A stretch of DNA of 64,000 nucleotides from Cylindrotheca closterium (GCA_933822405.4 CAKOGP040002203.1:1-64000), one strand, 5' to 3'; counted from the stretch's first letter, positions 31,986 through 44,954 are shown. The notes: generated by a model not told the origin, from the sequence alone. A program made the numbers and translations.

Positions 31986-34816
31986 CTAGAATTCGTTATT
32001 GTCAGACGGTGCCCACTTGTTTTGCCGAGAATTGGCATTCTGAGCAGCAATGATGCTAGAAACACAGATTCCAAGGACCACAATGGAAACTAAGACCACT
32101 TCTTTGAGCACTGATTGGCCGCCGCGTTCCTTATGAGAATAATTGTGGCCGTGTCCTGTATTGAAGTGAAGCGGAACAAATGACACTCGTCGGAATCCAG
32201 CTGCATTGCTACGGTGCTCGTTTTCCAGTCGCAAGAATCCCCAAATAGTTCTTCGGAATAATTCCAACATCATTGTTACTGCAGAGAGGTAGCTTGGAAC
32301 CTCAAATTTAGCTCCAGAAGAAGGTGGAAGGAGCGTCAAAACCCACATAAATCGAAGCACTGAGCACCCCCAATGTGGTTAGATAACATGAAACGCAATT
32401 CATAGGTGTTTGAATATTCATACTCACCAAGATCAAAGGCGATGACTGTAAAATAGTAGCTTCTTTTTGGGTACATCAAGGTTGCTCCAAGATATCCATA
32501 TTTCTTTCGTCCTAAGCCCCAATCCATAAAGACGTCCCATGTAAAGGAGTATAGTGAAGAAGTGAGAAAAATTAGCAACCAGAAAACCTGAAAGAGATCC
32601 ACTCCATGAAGACCACTCTGTGATTGGGCTTTGGCGGCGTCGAGCTCCATATAAAGTGGGTGGAACGCCCCAAACAAGGTTACCGTCTGGGACAAAGCAT
32701 ATTTGGCGGCATTGGGCAAGTGCGGGACTCGGTCTCCAGTGTCAATGTAACGTCGAAGACACTGATTAAAGCGAATCAGCAATGGGAAAAGACATACGAT
32801 TGGTATCAAGAAATTCTTGTACCAGTGCGCAGTTTCCCAAGGGAAAGTTGCTTTATCTCTCAAGGTTTCGTAAGAAGAGAACTGTCCAGAGCACACCCAG
32901 CATATAGTCCAGGCAACATCCTGAAAGACTTTAACCATACTAGTGAAGATGTCACCGATGTAGCCATGGAAGAAGGAGGGCGAGTTCAAAGGCGCAGTGA
33001 CAACCTTCCAGATTGCTCCCCACATGGGTATGCGAGTCTTGAGGGGAAATATCAGCTGATAAACGGTATATAGCACAAGGGACATTGGAAACCATCCAGT
33101 AGGTATCCATTGTGGAATGTCACTGGCGCCAGCCTGAGAATCAATGCAGGAATTGTTTAGTCTTTTTCTAGAGGTCCCGGTGGTAAAGGATTATATTCAT
33201 ATGCCGATACTTACCTTGTAGTAGAGCAGCATCACAAGTAGAAATACAAGCGTGTTTTCAACAGCATCTTCAAATATAGACATTGCACTCGATACAGTCC
33301 TAGGGTCCAAATCAAACAAGTAGATGTAGTTCACCCGATACCGGCCCCAGATGAACACACTGCATCCCCAGAACCATTGCAGTAGCAAAAGACCACCACA
33401 TGCGCGAAACACAGGAAAGGCGGCCCGGCCACCAATGGTTGTGTTTCCCTCATTGACTAGTCCCCAAATACAATCCCAACAAACCCAGAGCTTTCAGAAA
33501 GGTGCCTGTTAGCAGTGAAAAATGAATCGAGGTGAACCGAAAGTGTTGAAACAACTTACCGCAAGTACAGCAGACATGCCCATTCGGTAGCCGAGCCTTT
33601 AGAAGCGACGAAACTAGGTTGGAAGACATATAGACAAAAAATATTATTCAGTCTTCATCATTGAATCATCATCGTACCTTAATTGGGACCAGTCCATTTC
33701 CAAGCCGTCACCCTTTTTCGGGAGCATCTCGGTAGTGGCTTCGCGAATATTTCCTTCGCAAAACCAATTGGCATAATAGCGGACAACTCTCAGCGAAAGC
33801 TCGTCAACTTCTTTACCTTCATCGAAAAGGTCCTCAGCCTTGAGGAAGCTCTTGAATTTGCCCTTGTTCTGTGAAAGAGTTTTGTCGTGCTTCTTCACAA
33901 TCTTGACGAACCCAGTGTAGTTCATAATGGCAAAGTTTTTTAGGAGCATTGTAGTTCTGTAGTGATCAGTCAATGCTCGTTTGATAGAGTTGCCTTCAGC
34001 AAGCACCTTTTCATTTTCAACCCGATTCTCGTCCTCGTCGTCGTCATCATCAATTGACAAGAGTTCAATTTTCAGTGCCATATCCGTGTCTCCTTTTTGC
34101 AACGCGTCGAAGATTTGCTTTTCTCTCCGAAGCTTTTTAGATACAATATTGACAACGGAAGCAAAGCGGCCTCTCGTGAGGCTGGGCTGTTTGACGTGTT
34201 GTCGGACTCTTGGGCTTGTACCAATTGTAGAATGTTCAGTCTTATCTCCCTCATCATCTTGCACAAAGGTTGGGGCAAGAGTTGAGGATTGCGCGACACT
34301 TTGGACCAATATCTCTAGCCGACTCTCCAGTTCTGCTAACTTTGTATTATAAAAGTCAACAGTCTTGACGCGCTCCGCACGAAGCAACTCTTCGAATTCC
34401 TTTGATAGCTTTTCAATTTTGTCAGTGTAGGATTTCTCGCCCCGATTGAAGTAACCTGAGAGCCTAGTAAGGCTCAGATTAGAAGAAGATTTTTGCTTTT
34501 GCACCGCTTCTTGAACTGCGTTAGGATCAGATAGATCGACTTGGGACCCCAGGGGCGACAGGATTTGCTTGTCAGGTGAAACAATCAGATTTGTGGTTTC
34601 GTTTACAACTCCTTGACTTTGAAGATCCGCTGATGAAGAATGGGGTGAACCAAAGAATCCCCCCTTCTTCTCTCCTTGTCGTTTCAGATAGTCTTCATGA
34701 CTTTGTTTGGCAGTCTTTGCCTTTTTCAATATGGCCTTTAACTTCCCGTAATCCAGATAATGATTGGACCACTCTGCAACTTTATTGTCCTCTAATTTCA
34801 ATCCAAATTCCACCAT
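31986..34816 (-). CDS. SPX-EXS phosphate exporter (XPR1/PHO1/SYG1 type)
   Basis: Five exons: 34816..33678, 33596..33560, 33490..33215, 33133..32428 and 32359..31986, giving 843 residues. All introns are GT-AG (68-82 bp), and the joins restore family motifs such as GYRMGMSAVLALW and FDLVLRFMW. Exon 2 is only 37 bp. The N-terminal SPX domain begins MVEFGLKLEDNKVAEW and has the lysine cluster KIVKKHDK near residue 305, the inositol-pyrophosphate-binding surface in this family. The C-terminal EXS domain has several membrane helices and the conserved WDCIWGL and WDVFMDWGL segments. It would export phosphate across the plasma or an internal membrane and respond to phosphate status through SPX. Length and domain order are normal for the family. 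Confidence 0.93.
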
Positions 34817-35331
34817 TTTGGCTCAAGAACGGCACAGACTGAGCCACGCCGCCTTGCCACAAGTTTTCTTCCGCTATGCAGAAGTCTGAAGGCAATAGCG
34901 TCACCTTCGTGTCCAACAGCTACCGAATCTTTCAGATTGATAATAGAAGATGCAACGCAACAGGTTCAGCGGATCAATGTAAGTCGCGACGATGTCAGCA
35001 GCGCATCTGCATCAGCAGTTGGCACGCGGTCCAACGAGTCAACCAGTCCTCGTCATCATAGTAACAATATAAATAATTCGATCAAAATAATAAAATAATC
35101 GATATTAATACTACTTGTAGGTCCTACCGGTATACAGTGTCTTGCAATGGATGTCAAACTGAATAAATAACAGGTACTGGCATCGGCATCATAATCAAAG
35201 AATTACTGATAGTCTGACAAACTATAGATTGAATGTGTTTTTTTTCTTTTTAATAAACTGCGCGCTACAGTACAAAATTGGATGTATAGGGTTCATCGCC
35301 AATTAGTCGGAATGGGGGTGCCAGCCTGCCC
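34817..35331. other. Intergenic, promoter side of SPX-EXS
   Basis: AT-rich spacer between the SPX-EXS start and the 3' end of the minus-strand Cys-rich gene. Contains a CTACCGGTATAC palindrome-like motif near 35126. No gene is seen. Confidence 0.4.
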
Positions 35332-36489
35332 TTACACCAAGAAGCCAACAAGGCTCAACAAGGCAGCAGCAAGACCTGAGATAGTCAATACACTGTTGCC
35401 GGAAGACGTGCTGTCGTCGTTGTGGTCCATGGCGAATTCCTTCTGCTCTTCGGCAACAAGAATGGCAACATCTGCAACGCAGCCAATAAATTCACCATCC
35501 AAAAGCAATTCAGTAACAGCATCCGAAGTCAAAGTTTCTTCTTCCGTATCCAAGTAGACAGCACACTCTTCCACAACAGTGGCGGCGTCGGGTTCAGTGG
35601 CCAAATGTCCTGCGAGTTTGCGCGCGACATATTGCTTTCGTTGTTCTGCGGCAAGAACAATAAGGCTACGGCGAGTACTCTCGGCAGGACAAGTCAATTC
35701 ACAAGGCTCAGGTCTCAACTTGAGGAGGTCTTGGCCGACACATGTCATCAGGTCTTGGAATTCGGCGTCACATTCCTCACAGCAGTCCACAATACCACAT
35801 GCTTTGTTCATGATTGCGTTTTGAAAGCCATTGCACGACTTGATGCCAGAGGATGCAACTCCTTGAAACGGATTTTCATCTGGAATGTCGTCTTCTGAGC
35901 ACGAGTCGCTACAAGTTTCAGCGTTCGTCTTGTAGCATTCACCGAGAGCAATTGCCGTGGTGTTGACACAGGCTGGAAGTTTGTTCTTGATGAACGATCG
36001 GACTTCTTCCTTAATACAGTCTTTGTACTCTTCGAGACAACCGCGTACAATACCGGCAAGCTTCCCAAGTTTTTCTTTCTTTTGAGGACGGAAACCGTTC
36101 GATCCAAAGCCGGTGCGATTGGAAAATCCTCCAAGGCCACCTCCTGCTCCAAAGCCGTTGCCATTGTTCATTCCTCCGTTGCCATTGTTCATTCCTCCGT
36201 TGCCATTACCACCGCCTCCGCTGTGCCCTGCCAAGAATCGAGAGTCACCATCAGTGGCATTATTAGCTCGGGCTTCAGCGATTCCATCTTGGATACAGGT
36301 CTTGACAGTCTCGACTGTAGTATCATCGAAGCAGGTACTCACATTACCGAGACAGGTACGTGTATCACCTGAAGTTGGGTACGCAGTATCATTGAAGCAC
36401 CTAGCAAGACGGACAAACTTTCTTTGGTTACCAGTGACAGAAGAGACACAACTGAGTGCCAATAGGGCGATGAGTAGAATACGATTCAT
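35332..36489 (-). CDS. Secreted Cys-rich LAGH-repeat protein, copy 1
   Basis: 385 residues from the ATG at 36489, chosen because it gives the signal peptide shared by all three copies (MNRILLIALLALSCVSSVTG). The mature part has about 26 cysteines in conserved spacing, including a CC pair and the block KTNAETCSDSCS. It has a Gly/Asn-rich repeat (GGMNNGNGGMNNGN) about 100 residues in, and the motif RFLAGH or RKLAGH twice. The C-terminus is a hydrophobic tail (LAAALLSLVGFLV) after a small-residue segment, as in GPI-anchor signals. It is probably a cell-surface or wall protein. The family is unknown to me. It is divergent from the first array gene, 406 bp away. Confidence 0.8.
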   Translation of the reverse strand: MNRILLIALLALSCVSSVTGNQRKFVRLARCFNDTAYPTSGDTRTCLGNVSTCFDDTTVETVKTCIQDGIAEARANNATDGDSRFLAGHSGGGGNGNGGMNNGNGGMNNGNGFGAGGGLGGFSNRTGFGSNGFRPQKKEKLGKLAGIVRGCLEEYKDCIKEEVRSFIKNKLPACVNTTAIALGECYKTNAETCSDSCSEDDIPDENPFQGVASSGIKSCNGFQNAIMNKACGIVDCCEECDAEFQDLMTCVGQDLLKLRPEPCELTCPAESTRRSLIVLAAEQRKQYVARKLAGHLATEPDAATVVEECAVYLDTEEETLTSDAVTELLLDGEFIGCVADVAILVAEEQKEFAMDHNDDSTSSGNSVLTISGLAAALLSLVGFLV

Positions 36490-36895
36490 GCTGAACGGTA
36501 TATAGTTGATCTTATACAGTGTCCTGTGGATGAGATGTAAAATCTCACAGTATATGTGTATTGATGATCGAGGAGAATGAATAATAATTTTAAAAAAAAC
36601 ATCTGTCAGTCGTGACCTACTCGATGACTTCAAAATTATTGTGATGCCGATAATTATGTTCATGTAGAATTGCGTCAGTTCCATGTCGTAGCGACAACTG
36701 CGACAACTGTTTCGACCAGTACCGGATTTGAGCACCAATAAAAATACCGGTATATATTCCGGCCAGCTGTACTTATTTTCACTCCGAGCCGCTACGCGAT
36801 ACCATATATTATGGTCCCGAGTATACGAACAACAAGATTGCGTATGATAGCGCCTGTTTTCAGTTTTACGGTATATAAAATGCATCCCTTCGAAG
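36490..36895. other. Bidirectional promoter region
   Basis: 406 bp between the divergent Cys-rich gene and the first CRAL-TRIO/DUF6824 gene. A TATA-like GTATATAAAA sits at 36871-36880, only about 16-25 bp from the plus-strand ATG. It also contains an ATACCGGTATAT palindrome near 36749. Confidence 0.45.
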
Positions 36896-38675
36896 ATGAG
36901 CATATTCAATCAATCATTCAACCAACAAAAGTCTTGCTTTGGCTTCGGCAATGATGCACCTGTCTCGAACGACAGTAGGCCATTTCATCATATGCTGAAT
37001 CATGTGCCAAAAGAAGATGGTTTGCCAGCACGAGTCAAGCAAGAGAAACAAGAGATGGACAATCTGCTCTCCCAAGCCTTGGCTAAACTCACTTTTGAAG
37101 AAAGGGAAAAGCATCAGGAAGTTCTGCATGGTGTAAAAAGCAACCTTGTTGAAGACAAAAGAGCATTGGACAGCGCACTGCAAGAACTAGACGGTCGACT
37201 TAGGAACACCAAGCACTGCACTTCCTATGAGGTGGCTGAAACCCTGGACGCTGCATATGTCAGTGCCAGATCCTTTCGGGTTATGTTTCTGAGGGCTAAC
37301 GAATACAACGCCAAAGCTGCAGCGGATCAAATGCTGCGATTCTTCGAGTTGAAGTCCAACCTTTTCGGAACAGACAAGCTAGTCAAGGACATCACAATCA
37401 AAGACCTTGGCGAAGGGGACATAGCTTACCTCAAACGATCATTCGTACAGCTTGCGGGAAGGGATAGATCGGGCAGACAAGTTACTGTACACCTTGCAGG
37501 CCTCCTTGGAAATTCGGAGTCTAGCTATACTATACAGAACGCTTGTCGGGCACAATACTATGTGTTTATGAAAACCTTGCAATCAGAAGAGAGTCAAATC
37601 CGAGGAACAGTCTCAATATGGTATGCCATTGGAAGCTTACAGGCAAAATCGCGAAAAGGTTTCTTCGAGACCTTCGTAAGCGCAAGGGCACTACCACAGA
37701 AGAAAGCAGCCATTCATCTGTGTGTTGATGACATAACACAATCTGCGCTAGCCAACGTTGTAGTTAAGGTGAGCGTGACATTGGCCATACAAGCTGAAAG
37801 TGATTTCTTCATGTTCCTCAACTTCCCCCATTATTTTGTATATCCAGCTGATGCCGGCCGACATGCGAGCCCGGATGAGAATGCACTATGGCTCTTTGAC
37901 TGAATGCAAATATCAGCTGTCCACATATGGAATTTTGCCGGAATCACTACCGCTAGATGTCCATGGAAACATCAATTTTCATCGACAGCTACACTGGGTC
38001 GAATCTTGTATCATGGAAGAACTGTTTGATCGTCCCTCGTCGCCCAAAGCATTGGAAGCTATCACTGTGCCTAATCAAAATGACGTATTATTCACTGGTG
38101 GCCAAGTGGCCAACCATGTAGGAAACGAGCTGTTCCAAGCGCTGATTCTTGACTACAGTCAAACTTACGACTCTGGAACTGGCGCAACAAAGAGACAGAT
38201 TATCAGTGAAGTCATTGTCAAGATCCAAGAGGTCGGCGGTCGTTTTCTCAAACCACAAGGCAAGGGTGCTAACAAGCTTTGGGAGGAAGTTCCACCGGAG
38301 AAGTTGCGGAAAAAGATAGTGCAAGCGTTCCGCAATCGTCGCCGCCGACTGGATGCTTTCAAAAACAAAGCCACCCTGATTTCAGGCGAACCTCTTCCTC
38401 CTGACGTGATCTTTGGAAGGGCACCAAGAAATCCAGGAAATGAGCTTCTTCAACGCCTGGTGAAGGAGCATGCGGAAGAATATGAGTCTTTGAATCGTGG
38501 GTTGAAACTTAGAGTTGTGGAAGGGATCATAAAAACAATAAAGGATCAAGGTGGTCGTTTCCTTGAGCCGGCACCGGAAAAAGGTAGATGGGTCGAAGTT
38601 TCTGTTGAAAATGCAAGAGAACGAACGTCCACATACTTTCGAAACCAACGGAGGTCTGTCAAAAGAGGATATTAG
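36896..38675 (+). CDS. CRAL-TRIO-like / double DUF6824-like protein, array copy 1
   Basis: Two exons: 36896..37768 and 37848..38675 (intron 79 bp, GTGAGC to CCAG, phase 0), giving 566 residues. Residues 55-85 hold LTFEEREKHQEVLHGV. Residues 125-320 look like a CRAL-TRIO unit (FRVMFLRANEYNAKAAADQML, LVKDITIKDL, AGRDRSGRQV), a fold that binds hydrophobic lipids. The region at about 370-455 matches DUF6824 (QNDVLFTGG, GGRFLKP, AFRNRRRRLD), and a second, related unit lies at about 470-560 (DVIFGRA, PGNELLQRL, GGRFLEP, YFRNQRR). There is no signal peptide or membrane segment. First of five head-to-tail copies. The role is unknown; the domain order suggests a lipid-responsive regulator, which is inference. 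Confidence 0.75.
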
Positions 38676-41465
38676 GGATTGCGTTCAGTAAACGTGAGAG
38701 ATGGCGCAGATATCAAATCCTAAAAACCGATCTTCCAACACTACTGTACAGCTCTAACAGTGATTGGCGTCTACTGATTGTTGAATACATGCCTAACATT
38801 AGCTGTGTCAATCTAATAATAGCATCAATTGGAAATCTTTGCTTCGGCAGCACACACGTCTTCATTTGCTTCATGTCATTGGAAATAGAAATCCAGGCCC
38901 CCCTCAAGAGTATACTCTTGCCACACTCGCCACCATTTACTCGAGCTTTAGTGCGAGATGAGAAATTTGATCAGTCTGAAAAGTCACTCCGATAATGCTT
39001 ATTTTCAGGAATACTTCTTGATTCTGAATATGAGAAAAATGGATGATTAGAACGGATAGCAAAAGCCTCAGGTTGATTCATTTCAGTTTGAAGCCTCCAA
39101 ATTCAGTTGTATTTCAGTCTCTACTCTTCTTTTGCTTGTAGGAATGGTCCACCGCTCATACCATTGACGGTATCCACCATAATCTATGCCTGTTGATTGT
39201 TGCATAAAATGTGTCGCTGTATTACGGCGATATTACCAGTGAAGCATTCCCATACCGGTATGTCTCATCGAAGCCATTACTTCTTCCACCGCATGCATCG
39301 CAGTTGTGATTTTCAAAGGGTTTCCTCCTACAACATCCATTCTGGTAGCATAATTCTACTCTGATAATATATACTCGTAGAATCCATCGAATCAATTCGA
39401 TCCAAAATTTTGGACCATATAAACCAAAACCGCCAGGATCCGAGTACGACCTTGTTGTGGTAAGAAATCACCAGGTACTTTTTGTGACATGAACACAGAC
39501 TAGAGACTTGTGCCTTTCAATCTGGAAATATTGGTCTTGAAGAGAACAGAACTGGGGGGAAACATCCTGCCATACCCAAATGAAGGTCAAAGAACGAGTT
39601 TTGGACGAAAGGAGGCTACTGTGGTTCCAAATCACGTTCTTTCTACTCGCAGTAGTAGACATACGTTTACACACTACATATCGAATGCCTCCTGATCTAG
39701 TGAAATAACCCGTTTCGATGATGATAACGTACTTTTTCTGCATTCAGCATGCACAGGAGGTTTTGGTGGATATGAGGAAGCAACCACTAATCTCATTTCG
39801 GCTGAATGTACTTCGAAACGATCTCGACTTCCGATAAGTATAGTTTGAATTCTGACAAAGACGAAGGTCCCATGGCGCCTGGGCAGTTGTGTGATCAAAA
39901 GGTCGCATCTAGACATCAGTCCATTGAGTAGGTGAGAAAGATTCAATAGCACGCACCAGCCCATAGCAAGGTTGACATAGTTTTAGCCTATCACCAACCA
40001 AAATGTCCTACCAATCAGTACCATATATCTTCAAGAATCACAATAAAGTGTTAGATGGTCCATGCACTCGTATTTGACCGAGCTGTCTTGGAAAAAGGTT
40101 GACATTCTTACCTGTTGTCCCATCTCACAGCCAAATCTGGATTTAGAACGAGCCCATACGGCGAGAGAACTAATGTAGGCCGCATGCGGCTTTTGATCAC
40201 TAGCCCCCAAAGAGGAAAAGTTTCGTGTTGATAAAGTGACACCCTATCACATAGACCACCGTCCGCCATTTCGGTGACATTTGGATCAGAAATGCATCCC
40301 CTTCAATGAGCGTTTTTCTGAACAAGTTGCGGCATCCAACGCAAACTGACGCCGTGACTTACGTTCCAATAGCAATACGGTTTATAATCAGTGCTTATAT
40401 CATGCCTTCAGATGCCATTTTTTGAGCATTCAAGAGTCGTGTCCCTACTCACATTTGTTGAGGAAGGTTTCGCGAAAGTCTTCATTCAGTGGTTTGTTTT
40501 CGGCTAGGCATTGTCAATGGGAGGACTGAATTCCAACATCCTGCGGACTTTCTACAAAGAAGTTAGCTTCCCAGCTCATTGCCAGTCATCCATTTTCCAT
40601 GCATCACCATTAGTCGAAAACCGTTGAAACCAACCAAAGGGTGGTTGCTGGTGATCGGAAAAACTCCAAAGTTGATCTTGTTGGTCAGTGACCGAGCCAA
40701 AATGGACATTTTCCTTCCAAAAATCATGTTCCAAAACACCGATAGAGTGCTTATGATTTTCGAAGCTACCGGTATGTCACTCTCTTGCATTTTTGGACCA
40801 GAACATACTCGAACGTGCTATAACTGACATGGAAACACACTCTTATTCTGTTGGCTTCGAATCCATCCCGTATTCTCCTGCCCTTTTATTAACTCTTCAT
40901 GCACTTTCAACCATTGCAAGCCCAGTTCATCAACGGGAATCGATATATTGCTGCCTTTTGCAGCTTTCAGCTGGCTTTGGTAGACAGACAACAACATCAT
41001 TGGATTGGTCATATGGGTTACACCAGTATTGGTTTGGGGTCCCCGCGATGATTGCGCTTGGAACCACTTATTGTCATATGTCATATATATTATATGTTCA
41101 GAAATACCCGAACGATTGGCGAAGAATTCGTCAAATCAGAAGGGGAAACTTTGACACCACAAAGGTACATAAATATTGTTGCTTCTGTGGTGGCGCTGGA
41201 ATTTTACTTACTCAAGGGGCTCACGAAACTACTTAACGATAGCTCATCGTGCGAGGCATTTAATGATCGAAATCTGGAACCGCAATACGGTGAGAAGTGC
41301 AGTAAATGGAGACGGAACGCTCTGCGCCGTACTGTATTGCTCCTATATTCGGTGCAAACCGAGATGCTCACAGTACAAAATATAGTATTGGTCTTTCGTT
41401 GTTTACAGCTCACGACAAACGAACGGAAGCATTTCATTATTTTCCGGGACCGTATCCCATCGAAC
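38676..41465. other. 2.8 kb spacer between array copies 1 and 2
   Basis: No recognisable gene. Open frames at 39468-39743, 40563-40827 and 40793-41236 have no family resemblance, and their codon use is not convincing. CATACCGGTATG-like motifs occur near 39251 and 40770. No inverted repeats bounding a transposon were found by eye. Confidence 0.45.
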
Positions 41466-43249
41466 ATGAGCATATTAAATCAATCATTCAACCAACAGGA
41501 CTCTTGCTTTGGCTTCTGCAATGATGCGCCTGTCACGAATGACAGTCGGCCATTTCATCATATGCTGAAACAGATGCCAAAAGAAGATGCTTTGCCAGCT
41601 AAAGTCAAGCAAGAAAAGCAAGAGATGGACAATCTACTCTCCCAAGCCTTGACTAAACTCACCTTTGAAGAACGAGAAGAACATCAGGAAGTTATTCATG
41701 GTGTTAAAGACACCAATATCGAGGACGAGTCCCTCCTGTACCCTGCTCTGCAAGAACTAGAAAGTCATCTTACAAATACCAAGAGCGATAGTGTTTATGA
41801 GATCGCCGAAAGAATGGACCCTGCATATGTCAGGGCTAGACCCTTTCGAGTGATGTTTCTGAGGGCAACGGAATACGATGCCAAAGCTGCAGCTGATCGG
41901 ATGTTGCGATTCTTCGAGCTGAAGGATCAGCTTTTTGGAATTGACAAGCTGGTCAAGGACATCACAATTGCAGACCTTGATGAAGAGGACATAGATTACC
42001 TGAAACAGTCATTCACACAGCTTGCGGGTAAGGACAGATCGGGTAGGCAGGTTACTGTACATTTTGGAAGCCTCCTTGGAGTTCTGGATTCAAACAAGAC
42101 TTTACAGAACGTATTGAGGGCACAATACTTTGTGTTTATGAAAGCCTTGCAATCGGAAGAGACTCAAATCCGAGGAATCGTCTCAATATGGTATGCCATC
42201 GGAAACTTACATGCAAAATCGCCAAAAGGATACTATGAGCATTTCATGGCCGGTAGGGCTCTACCACAGAAGAGAGCCGCCATTCATGTGTGCGTCGACG
42301 ACATGAAACAATCTGCGTTCTGCAGCATTGTAGTTAAGGTGAGTGTGAAATTGGACATACATAAGCTGGCCTTGATTTCTTCATGTTCCTCAATTTTCCC
42401 TTTTCCATTTGGTATTTCCAGGTGATGCCAGCCCACATGCGAGCCCGAGTGAGAACGCATTATGGCTCTCTGACCGAGTGTAAATATCAGCTGTCCACGT
42501 ATGGAATTTTGCCGGAATCACTTCCGCTTGACGCCAATGGAAACATCAATCCAGATCAGCAGCTGCGCTGGGTCAACTCCTGTATGATGGAAGAGCAGCT
42601 AAGTAATGCCGGACAGTCATTGCCCAAAGCATTCGAACCTATTACCATGCCGAATCAAAATGATGTATTCTTCACCGGTGGCCAAGTAACCAACCATTTA
42701 GGAAACCAGCGTTTTCAAGCGCTGATATTCGACTGCTCTCAAGCTTACGACTCTGGAACTGACGAGATGAAGCGACAGATAATTGGTGACATCATTGTCA
42801 GGACTCATGAGGTTGGAGGTCGTTTCCTCAAACCACAAGGCAAGGGCGCGAACAAAATATGGGAGGAAGTTCCAACGGAGAACTTGCGGAAGAAGATTAT
42901 GCAAGCTTTTCGCAATCGTCGCCGTCGGCTGGATGCTTTCAAGAACAAAGCCACCTTGATTGTAGGTGAACCCCTACCTCCTGATGTTGTATTTGGCAGG
43001 GCTCAAAGAAATCCAGGAAATGACCTCCTACTCCGCCTGATCAAGGATCAATCCCAAGTGTACGAGTCATTGAATCGCGGCGTGAAGATAAGACTCGTGG
43101 AAGGGATAATGAAAACGATAAAGGATCAAGGTGGTCGTTTCCTAGAGCCAGCACCGGTAAAAGGTAGATGGGTGGAAGTTTCCGTTGATAATGCAAAAGA
43201 ACGAATATCCACATACTTTCGGAACCATCGACGGTCTTCCAAGAAGTAA
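41466..43249 (+). CDS. CRAL-TRIO-like / double DUF6824-like protein, array copy 2
   Basis: Two exons: 41466..42338 and 42422..43249 (intron 83 bp, phase 0), giving 566 residues, the same length as copy 1. The start MSILNQSFNQQ matches copy 1 and is used instead of the in-frame upstream ATG at 41052. All family blocks are present: FRVMFLRATEYDAKAAADRML, LVKDITIADL, AGKDRSGRQV, then QNDVFFTGG, AFRNRRRRLD and DVVFGRA, GGRFLEP. It is the closest relative of copy 1 in both exons. No defect is visible. Confidence 0.75.
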
Positions 43250-44113
43250 GCTAAGATAGAGAACGGCGGTATACATCTCAGAAAGTATACGGCTTCCAAT
43301 TTGCTTTCAATTTTTTAATAATTTGCCAGCCATCATGTAGGAAACCTATTTTAACGCTGTTGTTCTCGATTTTGATACTGACAGACAAGGTTCTCCGCCT
43401 CATCCAGGGTCGCGGCATGACAATGTTGACAGCTATCAATCTATATCCTCATCGCTCGCAGCAGAGGAGAGCAATTGGTAAGAGTGCCTTTGGCCCGGCC
43501 CTTCGCTTATATCTTTCCATCTCCTTTATATTGATGCTGAAACTTGTTGGCTTTAGATCTTTCCCAATGGATGTACTACCCGCCGTGGTTGCTTTGAACG
43601 GATGCTATACTGGACGATTGGCAACAAAACGATTGAAATAAGCCTCATCCTCTACGACACTAGTGATCTATTTGTTCTCTTCCTTTCGCAGCACTCTGAG
43701 CTTATCAGAAAAGATCTCATTTTCCAATTTCTCTTATTCGTATTCTCGTTGCTAAAATTTTAAAAAATATGATGTCACAAATGATTTTCCCTTCATCTTA
43801 TACCGGAACACTACGCGAGGGCCTTTTTGTCAATTCGCGAGAATAATAAAAGAAGCACCAACCGATGAACGGAACGCAGCTCGAGATCGCGCTTATTTTA
43901 TATTTTAAAAATTCTATATCTACTCGTACACATATTTTCTATTCGATTCGACACCACGTCAATGAGAAATATTGTGAACTGTGAATTCAGAATGTTTCCA
44001 TGATAAATTCGCTTCAACTCGCGACTTAGATAACGCAACCTATGAGAGGGATAGCCTTCTAGTATTTTTTCATGTTCTATTTTATCCTCTCTCCGATGAA
44101 TATATCTTCGCCG
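43250..44113. other. Spacer between array copies 2 and 3
   Basis: AT-rich, with one short plus-strand open frame (43360-43641) that I do not recognise. No repeat or RNA gene is seen. Confidence 0.45.
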
Positions 44114-44954
44114 ATGAGTATCTTCGATCAACCATTCAACAAAGCAGAGAGCTGTTTCGGCTTTTATAATGGCGCGCCAGTCCCAAGCAATAGACCTGTC
44201 CCAAGAAATAGACCTGCCCATGCCGATGATTTGACCGAAGAAGTCAAGCAGGGTATACAAGAAATGGACGAAATATTTTCCCAAGCCTTGACTAATCTCA
44301 CTTTCGAAGAAAGAGAAGAACATCAGGAGGTTATTCATGGTGTAAAAGACACGACCATCGACGATGACGCTCTCTTGGACCCCGCTCTGCAAGACCTAGA
44401 AAGCCATCTGGCACACATTAAGGGCGGTAGTGTTTATGAAATGGCCGAAAGCATCGATCCTGCATATGTCAGTGCCAGATCCTTTCGCGCCATGTTTCTG
44501 AGGGCAAAAGAATACGACGCCAAAGCTGCAGCGGAACAGATGCTGCTCTTCTTCGAGTCGAAACATCAGCTATTCGGAAAAGACAAGCTAGTCAAGGACA
44601 TCACAATCGCAGACCTGGATGACGATGACATTGCTTGCCTCAACCATTCATACAGTCAGCTTGCGGGTAGAGACCGATCGGGTAGACAGGTTTTTGTACA
44701 CATTGGGAGTCTAACTGACTCTCTGGGGTCTACAAAAACCAAGCAGAACCTTTTGCGCGCAGAATACTATGTGATTATGAAAGCTGTGCAATCAGAAGAG
44801 ACTCAAATTCGTGGAACAGTCTCAGTGTGTTACGCCATTGGGAATTTAAAGGCAAAATCGAACAAAGGGTGGTCCGAGAGTGCCAAGCTTGTTTGGGCTC
44901 TGCCACATAAGAAAGCAGCGTTTCATCTTTGTGTCGATGATATGAAACAATATG
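44114..44954 (+). pseudogene. CRAL-TRIO/DUF6824 array copy 3, 5' part (interrupted)
   Basis: Codes for the first 280 residues of the family protein, almost identical to copy 4 at the start (MSIFDQPFNK, twin NRPVPRNRPA repeats). At 44955 the family sequence stops at the terminal inverted repeat of a 6.2 kb insertion. The ORF then runs 19 unrelated codons into the insertion and ends at 45013. The missing end of exon 1, the intron and exon 2 lie beyond the insertion at 51191-52129. Any product made here would lack both DUF6824-like units. Confidence 0.85.
44953..44954. repeat. Target-site duplication TG (left)
   Basis: TG at 44953-44954 before the left inverted repeat and TG at 51189-51190 after the right one. 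In the uninterrupted paralogues only one TG is present at this point (AATATGCGCTAT). Confidence 0.6.

Noticed and set aside
40793..41236. 147-residue ORF between array copies 1 and 2
   Set aside because: It has no family similarity, no paralogue in the other spacers and overlapping open frames on both strands. Chance is the better explanation.
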